Of a stretch of DNA of 64,000 nucleotides, positions 1-8,370 are shown one piece after another (position 1 is the stretch's first letter; each line of letters opens with the position of its first letter). The position numbers were made by a program, and so were the translations under genes. The notes under the pieces were generated by a model that saw only the letters and a list, made by a program, of their open reading frames with translations, was not told the DNA's origin and ran no database searches. This DNA is from Halegenticoccus tardaugens (GTDB taxonomy: Archaea; Halobacteriota; Halobacteria; Halobacteriales; Haloferacaceae): NCBI RefSeq assembly GCF_004116405.1, contig NZ_SDIC01000007.1, forward strand, positions 186,001 to 250,000, read 5' to 3'.

Positions 1-966
1 TTCTGCTTGATGTCTCTGAAGAACGTCTCAACTCGCCATCTCATCGCATACAACGTGATGAGATGGTTTGCCGGCGCGCCGATCTCGTTCGACATGATAT
101 ACTTGACGTTTGGTTCCTCGTTTTCCTCACTCGATTCTTTCGTGGTGATGAGCAGTTTCACACTGCCGAGGCGGCTTACGTCACGTTCTGTGTCTAGATG
201 TGGTATGTTTCTCCGGCGATCGTTCGCGGGACCGTGTTGATGCGCTCTGCCAGCGAATCGACACGGATTCGCTCACTTCCATAGGTGACGCGTGCGTCGC
301 TTTTGACCGCTGAAACCCACTCCTTTCCGTAGGTTTCGAGGTGGATTACAAACTCCTCAGAAACATAGGTCATGTCGAAAAGATAGGTGTCCCGGCGGAC
401 ACCTATCTCGATGAGTTCATTGACAAGTTCGATGGTCAGTTCGACGCGTCGCTGTGCCCCTTTTTCGTAAAGTCGAAGTCCAAGAGGAGAGGTGGTTTTT
501 CGTCGGCGTAGAGTGCGTAGATCAGATTCTGTCCCCAGATGTAGCCGGGAGAGGTATAGTCGTATAATTCCCAGCGGTAGAGATCTGCTCACCGGTCTTG
601 TGCGTGAAGGTATCATTGATGATAAGCCACCTTCACTGCTCCACTTTGTGTCGTTAATCTGTTGAAGAAGCGCCAACCGTTCTTATTGAATTGGTCTTCG
701 TCCCAGTCGTACTCTGTGAGAAACCTGTTCAAGGCCCGGTCGCTTTTAGTGGGAAGAACGTGGTTCGAGATGCCCTGAACGGTCTTGTTGCCGGCGGCAA
801 CAAGACCTGTAACGTATGGCTTGACGTGGTGTTTCTGTCTCGTTAAGAATCACTCTAGCCGGTCGATTGGGTCGGTACACGACAAGAACGACGTGATTAA
901 AAGCATCAGCGATTCACGCTAGCTCTACGCGCTTAGCTGGCATAAGGTGCAAAGTTAAGTAATTAG
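1..966 (-). pseudogene. Decayed IS701-like transposase, right-hand part of an IS copy
   Basis: This stretch matches, base by base with frequent substitutions and small indels, the element at 60197-61439 (position 1 here corresponds to about 60480 there). On the minus strand the longest open piece (194-676) keeps transposase sequence such as YLFDMTYVSEEFVIHLETYG, but the N-terminal part lies in other frames and is broken by stops. The right end at 944-966 is a degraded form of the terminal repeat of the other copy. The left end lies outside the window. It is a DDE transposase remnant and cannot be functional. The family name (IS701 / IS4 superfamily) is from memory of haloarchaeal relatives. 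Confidence 0.85.
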
Positions 967-1125
967 ATAATGCCGTTCAGGGCATTCCCTGGTGGAACTC
1001 GAACATGCCATCCAGTCGGACCGCGCCACCCTAGCTCGTCCAACGTAGACGAGGACGTCGCGGCGATTCCACGACAAGAACCTCGTCCTCTAGTTTTTTA
1101 TCATAGTGGATTGTTTTATCTTGTA

Positions 1126-2793
1126 ATGCTTCACGCTAGAGGAGTTCTCCTCACCATTGATGTGAGTGACCGTTCCACGTCGACGACCAACATTGAGGGC
1201 GTTCTCTCGCAATTCATTGGCGGTCGAGGTGCAGCGACGAAACTCGCCCACGACCGTATTCCGTTCGACGCTGACCCGTTTGGCCCGGAGAACCGCGTGT
1301 ACATCTCGGCCGGTCCGCTCCAGCAGACCCAGATGAGCTTCACCGGCCGAATGAACATGACTGGGCTGTCACCGCTAACTGACGGCCTACTATCGACCAA
1401 CGCGGGCGGCTACCTCTCGCGGAATTTCGTCGGGTCCGGTCACAGTGTTGTCGAGATCACTGGTCAGAGCGACGAGCTGCTCGCGATTCATGTCACAGAC
1501 GAGGGCGTCGAGTTCGAGGAAGTATCTGATCTCGCGCAAGCGACTGTCCCCGAGGTCACCGACGCGATGAACAAACGCCACGAACTTGAGAGCGAGAACC
1601 TTGTAACAATAGGTCCTGCCGGTGAGAATCTCGTTCGGTTCGCCTGCCCAATGACTTATGACAGTCGGGCGTTCGGCCGTGGTGGTCTAGGTGCCGTCCT
1701 TGGCTCCAAAAACGTTAAAACAGTGTCCTTCCGGGGCGATTCAGAACCGTCAGTCGAGATCGACGAAGATGTCCAGTCAGAACTTCATCGTGAGGCAGCG
1801 ACCACTGACGACATGATGAAGCGGCAGGGCACCACCTCGGGGACTGAGTTCATCAACGACAACTTCTCACTGCCGACGCGGTACTTCTCCGAGCAGTCGT
1901 TCGAACACGTCGAAGCCATCGGCGGCGACGCCGTCGAGGAGAAAAAGTACAAGAAGGCAGCGTGCTCGGTCTGCGCGTTCGCATGTAAGCTCCCAACTAA
2001 GGACGAGGAGCGCGGCCTCGTGACCGAGGGACCCGAGTTCGAGACGGTGTTCTCATTCGGGTCGAACTGCGGCATCGACGACGTAGTCGATGTGATGCAG
2101 TCCAACGAGCTATGCGACATTTACGGGATGGACACCATCTCATGTGGCAACAGCGTCGCCGCATATCTCGCGGCCCACGACGAGTTCGGTAATGCAGAGC
2201 GCGTGCACGAATTGGTCGAGAAGATCGCCTACCGGGAGGACGAGGGCGATATGCTCGCGGAGGGTGTCAATCGATCCCACGACGAGCTCGACGTCAAGAA
2301 CTTCACCGTGAAGGGCATGGAATTCGCCGCCCACGACGGCCGTGCTCTCCACGGCCAGGGCCTGTCCTACGCAGTCGCGAATCGCGGTGCCGACCACATG
2401 TACTCGACGATGCTCAGCCTGGAGTATGACGGCAAGATCAACCCCGACGGAACCGCTGGTAAGGCCGAAGTCCTAATCGAACAAGAGAACCACCACGCAA
2501 TCCGCGATAGCGGAATCTTCTGTGCGTTCTCAGGAGACTACTTCACCGAGGAGCAAAAGGAGATTCTCTTCGAGGCCGACTATGAATCGTTGCTTGAGGT
2601 CGGCTCGCGGATAATCGAACTCGAGCGGCACTTCAACAATCAACGCGGTATGGACGCAGAGGATGACCGCATTCCCTACGACCTGCCGGATCTTGAGGAG
2701 TCGATCCAGGAGTACTACGAGCTGCGAGGCTGGAACGACGACGGCACAGTCCCTGAGAGTGACGTCAGTGACGTCGCGACCGCGAACGACTGA
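1126..2793 (+). CDS. Aldehyde:ferredoxin oxidoreductase (AOR family, tungsten enzyme)
   Basis: Probable tungstopterin aldehyde oxidoreductase of 555 residues, which oxidises aldehydes to acids with ferredoxin as acceptor in the cytoplasm. The N-terminal AOR domain is recognisable (FIGGRGAATKLAHDRIPFDA, then SFTGRMNMTGLSPLTDGLLS). The [4Fe-4S] ligands of the family are present as C-x2-C-x3-C at Cys280, Cys283 and Cys287, plus a distant Cys466 (GIFCAF). An upstream in-frame ATG at 970 exists, but the 52 extra codons overlap IS-end sequence and resemble nothing, so I start at 1126. The gene ends exactly where a convergent MoaD-like gene ends: their stop codons abut in TGATCA. That neighbour fits a role in pterin cofactor or thiocarboxylate supply. 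The substrate is unknown. Confidence 0.9.
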   Translation: MLHARGVLLTIDVSDRSTSTTNIEGVLSQFIGGRGAATKLAHDRIPFDADPFGPENRVYISAGPLQQTQMSFTGRMNMTGLSPLTDGLLSTNAGGYLSRNFVGSGHSVVEITGQSDELLAIHVTDEGVEFEEVSDLAQATVPEVTDAMNKRHELESENLVTIGPAGENLVRFACPMTYDSRAFGRGGLGAVLGSKNVKTVSFRGDSEPSVEIDEDVQSELHREAATTDDMMKRQGTTSGTEFINDNFSLPTRYFSEQSFEHVEAIGGDAVEEKKYKKAACSVCAFACKLPTKDEERGLVTEGPEFETVFSFGSNCGIDDVVDVMQSNELCDIYGMDTISCGNSVAAYLAAHDEFGNAERVHELVEKIAYREDEGDMLAEGVNRSHDELDVKNFTVKGMEFAAHDGRALHGQGLSYAVANRGADHMYSTMLSLEYDGKINPDGTAGKAEVLIEQENHHAIRDSGIFCAFSGDYFTEEQKEILFEADYESLLEVGSRIIELERHFNNQRGMDAEDDRIPYDLPDLEESIQEYYELRGWNDDGTVPESDVSDVATAND

Positions 2794-3072
2794 TCACCCG
2801 CCTTGGATCGACGGTGTGACGCGAATGTCGTCGTCCGCTTCTAGTTCTGTATCGAGCCCGTTTTGGTAACTCACGTGTTTCCCATTCCGAGTGATTGTTA
2901 TCGAATCTCGTAGTTCACCATTCATGAACAGCAGCTCTTCGAGTTCGGAGTGGTCAGCGGTGACCATCGCGAGGAAGTCGTCAACTGTCATCCCCGGCTC
3001 AACTTCACGTTCGACGGTCTTTTCGCCGATCCCCTCTCGGAGCGGCCCAAAAAAGTGACATCGCACCTGCAT
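2794..3072 (-). CDS. MoaD/ThiS-family ubiquitin-like sulfur carrier
   Basis: A 92-residue beta-grasp protein. It starts with the strand typical of MoaD (MQVRCHFFGPLREGIGEKT) and ends in the diglycine tail SIQGG that is adenylated and thiocarboxylated by an E1-like enzyme in MoaD, ThiS and archaeal SAMP proteins. The family delivers sulfur for molybdo/tungstopterin or is conjugated to proteins. It is convergent with the AOR gene with no spacer and divergent from a second beta-grasp gene, so a role in maturing the tungsten cofactor of the AOR is a reasonable inference. A TATA-like stretch (ttatacta, near 3100) lies about 29 nt upstream of the start. Confidence 0.85.
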   Translation of the reverse strand: MQVRCHFFGPLREGIGEKTVEREVEPGMTVDDFLAMVTADHSELEELLFMNGELRDSITITRNGKHVSYQNGLDTELEADDDIRVTPSIQGG

Positions 3073-3155
3073 TGTCTATGAGTTAGTCACGAGTACTTGT
3101 TATACTACCGATAGACTTTCCAAAAACACATGGACCCTCCACCCGGAGTACGACC

Positions 3156-3401
3156 ATGCAGATCGAAGTGCGAGCATACGGGATGGCGCGATTCGCGTTG
3201 GATGATAAACAACTCACGGTGGCCGTCGACGATGGAGCAACCATCGGAGACGTACTGTCGAACTTGGCCGACGACCATGGCGTCACCACGAACGACTTCG
3301 TCGTCATGAAGGACGGCACTCACGTCAAACATCTCGACCGTGACGCGAGACGGCTCAACGACGGCGACCGACTCGTCCTAGCCGATACGATCGACGAATG
3401 A
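3156..3401 (+). CDS. Second MoaD/ThiS-like beta-grasp protein, no diglycine tail
   Basis: An 81-residue protein with the same pattern as the neighbouring MoaD-like protein: MQIEVRAYGMARFALDDKQL at the start, a GATIGDVLSNLADDHG helix, and a closing RLNDGDRLVLAD strand. Unlike active sulfur carriers it ends ADTIDE, with no Gly-Gly, so as annotated it could not be thiocarboxylated. It may be a structural relative, a regulator, or a carrier that needs no tail. It is divergent from the diglycine protein with 83 bp between the starts. Its start is the first ATG and fits the fold. Confidence 0.75.
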   Translation: MQIEVRAYGMARFALDDKQLTVAVDDGATIGDVLSNLADDHGVTTNDFVVMKDGTHVKHLDRDARRLNDGDRLVLADTIDE

Positions 3402-3516
3402 ACGATCGCTCTTAGGAAGGCGATTATTGGTTGAGAAGCGCTGTCGCTGTGAAGCGTAGCGAACAAGGGTGACGCGCACTCATTATCTGGAGCAAATTTC
3501 CCATTTGAACCTCTGA

Positions 3517-3705
3517 ATTTGGAGGTGAGCACCGCAAACCTGCTGGAGCAGGTTCGCTGGCGCGATGGCCTCCAGTGCCCGCGCTGCCGGACTGCATCGG
3601 TGATCAAGTACGGCAGCTATTGAGAGTAGCGTATCAGCGGTATCGCTGCAAGGATTGTGGATGCATTCTGACCTTGACACTGAATTTCCCGGCTGGACTG
3701 TTTAT
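3517..3705 (+). pseudogene. IS1595-type transposase fragment (zinc-ribbon N-terminus)
   Basis: In one forward frame the sequence reads LLEQVRWRDGLQCPRCRTAS, then VIKYGSY and a stop. After a frameshift it continues YQRYRCKDCGCILTLTLNF. Together these give the C-x2-C ... C-x2-C zinc ribbon that begins IS1595-family transposases. The rest of the transposase is absent, and I saw no terminal repeats. The surrounding bases (3402-3516 and 3706-4017) hold nothing I can recognise. Confidence 0.7.
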
Positions 3706-4017
3706 ATAAAACGCTACATGAGATTTGATTTCGGTATTCAGGAAGTCGATAGCTTTCGTCGGACGAGTTAATGGATATAATGAGAGGCTCGTATAGTACC
3801 ATGAAGACCGATAGCTCTATACCTTTGATAGCTAATGGCCGTAAAATCCAATCACAAACGATTTGATAATCTAGTCTGAAGGTTCTTCCGCGAGTAAGAA
3901 AGCACCGGTGAGGACAACGATAAGGTAGCGAAGAAAACGCGACGGGGCGGAACTTAACCGTCTGATCCGTTTCAACCGTCTTAGTCCCGTCCCACACTTC
4001 CCGATTCTTCGTCGCTC

Positions 4018-5301
4018 TCAGCGGTGGAAATCGATCGAGCGCTCACCATTGTCACGAACGACCGTCGTACTCTCGGGCTCGGTTCGTGCGATTGCACGGC
4101 CGTCCTTGAGTACCAGTGTTCGTGATGCGCGCGTTCGGAGCGCATTGAACGGGTCCGGTGAGTCGTAGATGACGAGCGATCCCTCTTGACCGACAGCGAG
4201 ACCGTATTCACTGACACCGAAAATATCCGCGTTCGCACCGGTGAGAAGTTCCCAGAGTGAGCCCACGTCGTCTCGTCCGTTCATATGCGCGTAGTGTAAT
4301 AAGACGAACGCAGCGTCAATCGGATCCCCCCGTCCGTAGTGATACCAAGGGTCCATGATGGAGTCGTGGCCGAGTCCAACGGTTACGCCGGCCTCACGCA
4401 ACTCGTCGATGCGGGTATGCCCTCGACGACGCGGATAGTCGTCGTACCGTCCCTGTAACACCGAGTTGTCCGGTGGATTAGTGACGACGCTCACCTCACT
4501 CTCGGCAAGCAGCGAAATGACCTTTGCAGCGTAACTGTTCGGGTAGGAGTGCATCGCGGTCGTGTGACTGGCGGTCACTCGATCACCGATACCCCGCTTG
4601 ATCGCCTCGCTCGCGAGTACTTCAGTAAAACGCGAACCGGGATCATCCGTCTCGTCGATGTGGAGATCCGCCGGTCGGTCGTACTCCTCGGCGAGATCCA
4701 TCGAAAGTTCGACCGAAGCGACACCATCTTCGCGCGTGTGTTCGTTGTGCGGAATTGCACCCACGAGGTCGGCTCCCATCTCAAGCGCTTCCCGCAGAAG
4801 ATCTTCGTTAGTGTCGTTCGTGAAGATCCCGTCTTGGGGGAATGCGACGACCTGAAGATCGACCAGATCATCGACCTCCTCGCGAAGCTCAAGTAGTGCC
4901 CGAACACCGCTCAGTGATTCCTCGGTCGTATCTGCGTGCGTTCGAACGCGTGTGACGCCGTTGGCTGCGAGCCATTCGATCGCCTTTTCGGCCCGTGCTT
5001 TCACATCGGCTACCTCGAGCGACTGCTTTCGCTTAGACCAGATACCGATTCCCTCTGTGAGAGTCCCTGATTCGTTCCAATTCGGCTCACCGGCGGTGAG
5101 CGTCGCGTCGAGGTGGAGGTGAGGTTCAATCAGCGGCGACGTCACGAGTCTGCGGTCTGCATTGTACCGTTGATCGTCCGGGACTATCGACGGATCGATC
5201 GAACCCGCATCCTCGAGACGGCTGATCGTGCCGTCTTCGATCGCAATGTCGACCGATGAGCCATCGCGCGTTGTTGCATCGATAATGAGATATCTCGTCA
5301 T
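4018..5301 (-). CDS. codA: Cytosine deaminase-like amidohydrolase
   Basis: A 427-residue metal-dependent hydrolase closely resembling Escherichia coli CodA, which deaminates cytosine to uracil. The metal and catalytic residues fall at the same numbers: His61 and His63 (HLHLDATLTAGEPNWNESG), His214 and Glu217 (HIDETDD), His246 (SHTTAMHSY) and Asp313. The next residue, 314, is Ser where E. coli has Asp; substitutions there are known to change substrate preference, so another amino-pyrimidine or triazine substrate is possible. The start at 5301 is chosen because 18 upstream codons look non-coding and a TATA box (gtatataaat reversed, 5321-5330) sits about 25 nt upstream, typical of leaderless transcripts. 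Confidence 0.9.
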   Translation of the reverse strand: MTRYLIIDATTRDGSSVDIAIEDGTISRLEDAGSIDPSIVPDDQRYNADRRLVTSPLIEPHLHLDATLTAGEPNWNESGTLTEGIGIWSKRKQSLEVADVKARAEKAIEWLAANGVTRVRTHADTTEESLSGVRALLELREEVDDLVDLQVVAFPQDGIFTNDTNEDLLREALEMGADLVGAIPHNEHTREDGVASVELSMDLAEEYDRPADLHIDETDDPGSRFTEVLASEAIKRGIGDRVTASHTTAMHSYPNSYAAKVISLLAESEVSVVTNPPDNSVLQGRYDDYPRRRGHTRIDELREAGVTVGLGHDSIMDPWYHYGRGDPIDAAFVLLHYAHMNGRDDVGSLWELLTGANADIFGVSEYGLAVGQEGSLVIYDSPDPFNALRTRASRTLVLKDGRAIARTEPESTTVVRDNGERSIDFHR

Positions 5302-5320
5302 ACAAACCGTATTCTCAGAA

Positions 5321-5330
5321 GTATATAAAT
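5321..5330 (-). promoter_or_regulatory. TATA box of the codA-like gene
   Basis: Read on the minus strand this is ATTTATATAC, centred about 25 nt upstream of the ATG at 5301. That places the transcription start at or next to the start codon, the usual arrangement of leaderless haloarchaeal genes. Confidence 0.6.
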
Positions 5331-5462
5331 AGTTCTGGGTCAACCGTTCGAGCACTACGTTTCTGATTCGGAGCGATAGTTGATGTATATTATTACTTGT
5401 TCACTCCGGACCGAAAGATAAATTATGATTGTACGGTCTGTTGTGAATGATGTCAACATATA

Positions 5463-5570
5463 ATGATGAATTCAACTGGCGGTGAATCGTCTTTGATCAA
5501 CAAGACCTCCCCGACCCCAATTATCCGCTCGATTACGTTCCGAAAGACGAACGAAAAGGATTGATCAGCC
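5463..5570 (+). pseudogene. Decayed N-terminus of a cytosine permease-like (NCS1) gene
   Basis: An ATG at 5463 opens MMNSTGGESS; after a frameshift near 5490 the sequence reads DLPDPNYPLDYVPKDERKGL then ISLSAV. This is the characteristic cytoplasmic start of CodB-like NCS1 permeases, just before the first membrane helix. Similarity then stops abruptly. It lies divergently next to the codA-like gene, the expected place for a deaminase-permease pair. About 30 codons of permease survive, so the deaminase has lost its local transporter. Confidence 0.6.
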
Positions 5571-5785
5571 TCTCGGCAGTGCCGGTACCGACGCTAAATA
5601 CCCAAGTACCTCCGAATCCGCCGACAAGCGGTCGTATCCTGCCGGAAACAGTGGGGGCAGCCGATTCGAGGATAGGAGTACCGGCCACGTGGCATGGCCA
5701 GCAGCTCGTCGGAGTGCGAACCTGAAATATCCCAACTCAGCGAGCCTCTGCTCGTGGGAATTCTTGCTCGTCAGGGCGGAGATTA
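5571..5785. other. Non-coding debris, possible degraded IS200/IS605 end
   Basis: I see no gene here. The last part (about 5755-5785, gggaattcttgctcgtcagg and following) resembles the degenerate right-end stem and flank of haloarchaeal TnpB-type elements, but the stem is imperfect and no TnpB motif remains. Confidence 0.25.
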
Positions 5786-6424
5786 TCAATTAATTGAATG
5801 CTTCTCAAGTGCGAGTTTCACTCCGAACCCGACGAGTATGCTCCCACTGACGTACTGGACCGCTTTGCGAATAGCGTCGGAGTGAAGCAGGCGGTGACGG
5901 ACCTGGCTGGCGAAGAGTGCGACGCCACCGAGGTAGAGGACGCTGAGTCCTGCATAGAGCATCCCTAGAATCGACATTTGGAGTGAGGCATTCGCGGTCG
6001 CTGGGACGAACTGGGGGAAGAACGCGAGGACGAACACCGCGACCTTTGGGTTGGAGACGTTGATGACGACCGCCTTCCGGTAAGATTCTGCGAGTGAGTA
6101 ATCCTGCTCCGCGAGGTTGGTTTGAAGCTCGAACCGTTCGTCGCTCCGAAACATCTGGACGCCGAGATACAGGAGGTACGCGGCACCGACGTATTTCACG
6201 ACCGTATAGGCGAGCACGCTCGTACGTAAGAGCGCGGCCAGACCGAGCACAGCCGCAGCCGTATGGACTAATACCCCGGTCGCCGTCCCAAGCCCTGCGA
6301 TGAATCCCGCAGAGCGCCCGCCCCTGAGCGATTGCGTCACGGTGTACACCGTGTCGGGTCCGGGCGCGATTATGATTGCGAGAACGGCGGGGACAAACGC
6401 AGCAAGCGTGGCAAGTTCAACCAT
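5786..6424 (-). CDS. LysE/RhtB-family amino-acid exporter
   Basis: A 212-residue membrane protein with about six hydrophobic segments. It has the family signature near the start (IIAPGPDTVYTVTQSLRGGR) and the conserved NVSNPKVAVFVLAFFPQFV in the middle. LysE/RhtB proteins export amino acids or related small molecules. The ATG at 6424 is preferred over one 21 codons upstream because the added residues are hydrophilic and unlike the family, which normally begins just before the first helix. Neighbours are IS debris, so the context says nothing about the substrate. Confidence 0.88.
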   Translation of the reverse strand: MVELATLAAFVPAVLAIIIAPGPDTVYTVTQSLRGGRSAGFIAGLGTATGVLVHTAAAVLGLAALLRTSVLAYTVVKYVGAAYLLYLGVQMFRSDERFELQTNLAEQDYSLAESYRKAVVINVSNPKVAVFVLAFFPQFVPATANASLQMSILGMLYAGLSVLYLGGVALFASQVRHRLLHSDAIRKAVQYVSGSILVGFGVKLALEKHSIN

Positions 6425-6479
6425 GTCTATCCGTAATTCCCGTGTAACTGACTTATGTTGACCGGTGTTCGTATCCGCT

Positions 6480-6970
6480 CCGACCACGTCGAGCGCAGTC
6501 TCGACTATGTTCCTGATCCCGATGCTGCTGACACTGATATCGACCGATTCAGACGTGATAATCGCCGATAGAACCGTGTTGCGTTTGCACGAGTTCCTCT
6601 CTGAGCAGTTCCAAGCCCGTCACCAGGAGCAGGCTGGAGCGAAGCACCGCCTGCTCCATAATCCTACCGATCAGACGATTGAACGACTTAACGTTACCGA
6701 CGAGAAAACGCATGACAGCACGTCGTTCAGGATAGAGTCGTGGCTTGGTAGTCGGCTGTTTCTGCTCGACTTAGCGTACTTTACGTACCGCCGTTTCGCG
6801 TTGATCGACGAGAACGACGGTTACTTCGTGAGGCTGCTGAAGGAGATCGCAAATCTGGTGATACGGCGGAATTACAGGAATGGCGCGGCCGCGCCATTCC
6901 CTTTGAAAGGCAAGCAGATCCGCGATGTCGTTGAAGATGTAGAATCTGCGTATCGATTGTCCTCTACGAC
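6480..6970 (+). pseudogene. IS4-family (ISH8-like) transposase internal fragment
   Basis: An open stretch reads RIESWLGSRLFLLDLAYFTY, RRFALIDENDGYFV and APFPLKGKQIRDVVEDV, all typical of the middle of ISH8-like IS4 transposases. Both the N-terminal DDE part and the C-terminal part are missing, and the reading frame has no credible start. It abuts the end of the ParA operon. Confidence 0.75.
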
Positions 6971-6971
6971 G

Positions 6972-7394
6972 TTACGGATCGTACCCACGATTTTCAACGA
7001 CGCGTGCGGCGACTTCTTCCGGGGTTACACGCTCTAGCGCCAGATCGATAAATGCTTGATCAATTTCGTACCGTCTGTCATTCCTCACATTGTATCCACG
7101 CTTTAGATGCCCCTCAGCATCGTGCATTAGATCTTCATACCGGAACACTTCGCTCTCTTTGAAGAACATCGCGAACTGTTCTCGGTCCCATGATGTTGGT
7201 ATGCTGTTCGCGATCTCCTCGGTTTGATTTTGCACCGACTGTAACCCCCTATCCGTGTTCTGGGCTTCAGTATTCGAAGGGAGAGACTGCTTCTGAGGCT
7301 CTTCTTGCGTCGCTGAGTTGCTCTTTGGTTTCTTCGGTTGATGCGTTTTACTCTCCGTTGTCTCGTCGTCGATGAAATCGTCGAACTCACTCAT
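6972..7394 (-). CDS. Small protein translationally coupled to ParA, putative partition partner
   Basis: A 140-residue hydrophilic protein. Residues 1-70 are low-complexity and rich in Glu, Gln, Lys, Ser and Thr, probably disordered. Residues 70-140 look folded (REQFAMFFKESEVFRYEDLM, later FIDLALERVTPEEVAARVVE). It begins inside the end of the parA gene (8-bp overlap), so the two are one operon. I recognise no ParB, ParG or ribbon-helix-helix motif. By position it may be the DNA-binding or adaptor partner of ParA; that is inference only. Confidence 0.7.
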   Translation of the reverse strand: MSEFDDFIDDETTESKTHQPKKPKSNSATQEEPQKQSLPSNTEAQNTDRGLQSVQNQTEEIANSIPTSWDREQFAMFFKESEVFRYEDLMHDAEGHLKRGYNVRNDRRYEIDQAFIDLALERVTPEEVAARVVENRGYDP

Positions 7395-8370
7395 TGGTCA
7401 CGCCTCCACGCTCGATAATGCGGGCTAATTCGTCCACATGCTCAAGAGTCAACTTGTCGTTTTCACTCATTGATTCTTGCATCTCAAGGTACCGCCCGAA
7501 CGGCATATTCTCTTCTTCGAGGGCGTTCTCGAGGTTTGAATTCTTCCGTAGTCCTGGTTTCGGGACTTCCATCTCGCCCGCATCGATAGCATCCCACTCT
7601 TCCGGTGGAATACGGGCAAATGATGGAAGATATTTCGAAAATGTTGCTGATCGATTTAAGCTCTCAAGGAGTCGTCTGTCCGCTTTGTCGTGCTTGATGT
7701 ACTCGGTTATCATATTGGGAACAATGGCGAGAATTTTGAAATCCAGTTCCTCAGGCATCTCACTGATGACTCGTTCATAGGTCCGTTTGAATCCTGACCG
7801 ATTCATGTCCCCTGGAGGGATCGGAATTATCGTCCGCGCTGCTGCTCCGTATGCAGCTTTGGCAATGTGACTCCACTCGCCTCCCCCATCCATGATAATG
7901 AAATCATATTCGCCACTGTCGAGGAGTGGCTGGATGAAGTTTTTCTTGAGGAGTGTGATGCTTGTATCGCTCAGTTCGCTTTCGAGCGTACTCAGCTTAA
8001 CCGATGCAGGGACGAAGTCCCATTCCCAATCACTGGGATAGATGTACTCATCATACTCTCCGTATTCATGGATGACAATATTCGTTAGATCATGCGTTGG
8101 ATTCGAGAATACATCCTCATATCCGAGGCTCTCGGTAATGTGGCCGTTTGGATCGAGGTCCATGAAGAGAACATCGTGGCCGCGTACGGCTAGTCGATCG
8201 GCGATGTTGAGTGCGAGAATAGATTTCCCGACGCCGCCCTTGAGCATATTTACGCTCACAGCTTGGCCGGTAATTGGTTCTGCTTCGGTCTCTTGGGTTC
8301 CTAAAGTATTGGCGGTCATGGTTGGGGCTGCGTCGAGATGAGCGAATTCAATGGGGATGAGTTCGTGCAC
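7387..8370 (-). CDS. ParA/Soj-family partition ATPase
   Basis: A 327-residue deviant Walker-A ATPase that positions or segregates replicons. Visible motifs are the Walker A loop KGGVGKSILALNIADRL (about residues 44-60), Walker A' FMDLDPNGHITESLG, and the Walker B-like strand FIIMDGGGEW. The start at 8370 follows a TATA-like catattatt on the minus strand (about 8398-8406). An alternative ATG at 8319 (MTANTLG) would shorten it by 17 residues. Downstream it overlaps a small unknown gene. About 250 bp upstream lies a 9-bp repeat array that could be its centromere. A ParA here supports a plasmid origin for this DNA. Confidence 0.88.
   Translation of the reverse strand: MHELIPIEFAHLDAAPTMTANTLGTQETEAEPITGQAVSVNMLKGGVGKSILALNIADRLAVRGHDVLFMDLDPNGHITESLGYEDVFSNPTHDLTNIVIHEYGEYDEYIYPSDWEWDFVPASVKLSTLESELSDTSITLLKKNFIQPLLDSGEYDFIIMDGGGEWSHIAKAAYGAAARTIIPIPPGDMNRSGFKRTYERVISEMPEELDFKILAIVPNMITEYIKHDKADRRLLESLNRSATFSKYLPSFARIPPEEWDAIDAGEMEVPKPGLRKNSNLENALEEENMPFGRYLEMQESMSENDKLTLEHVDELARIIERGGVTNE

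Noticed and set aside
970..1125. Upstream extension of the AOR gene to an ATG at 970
   Set aside because: The added residues come from the IS end and spacer DNA and resemble no AOR N-terminus, while the ATG at 1126 gives the normal start.
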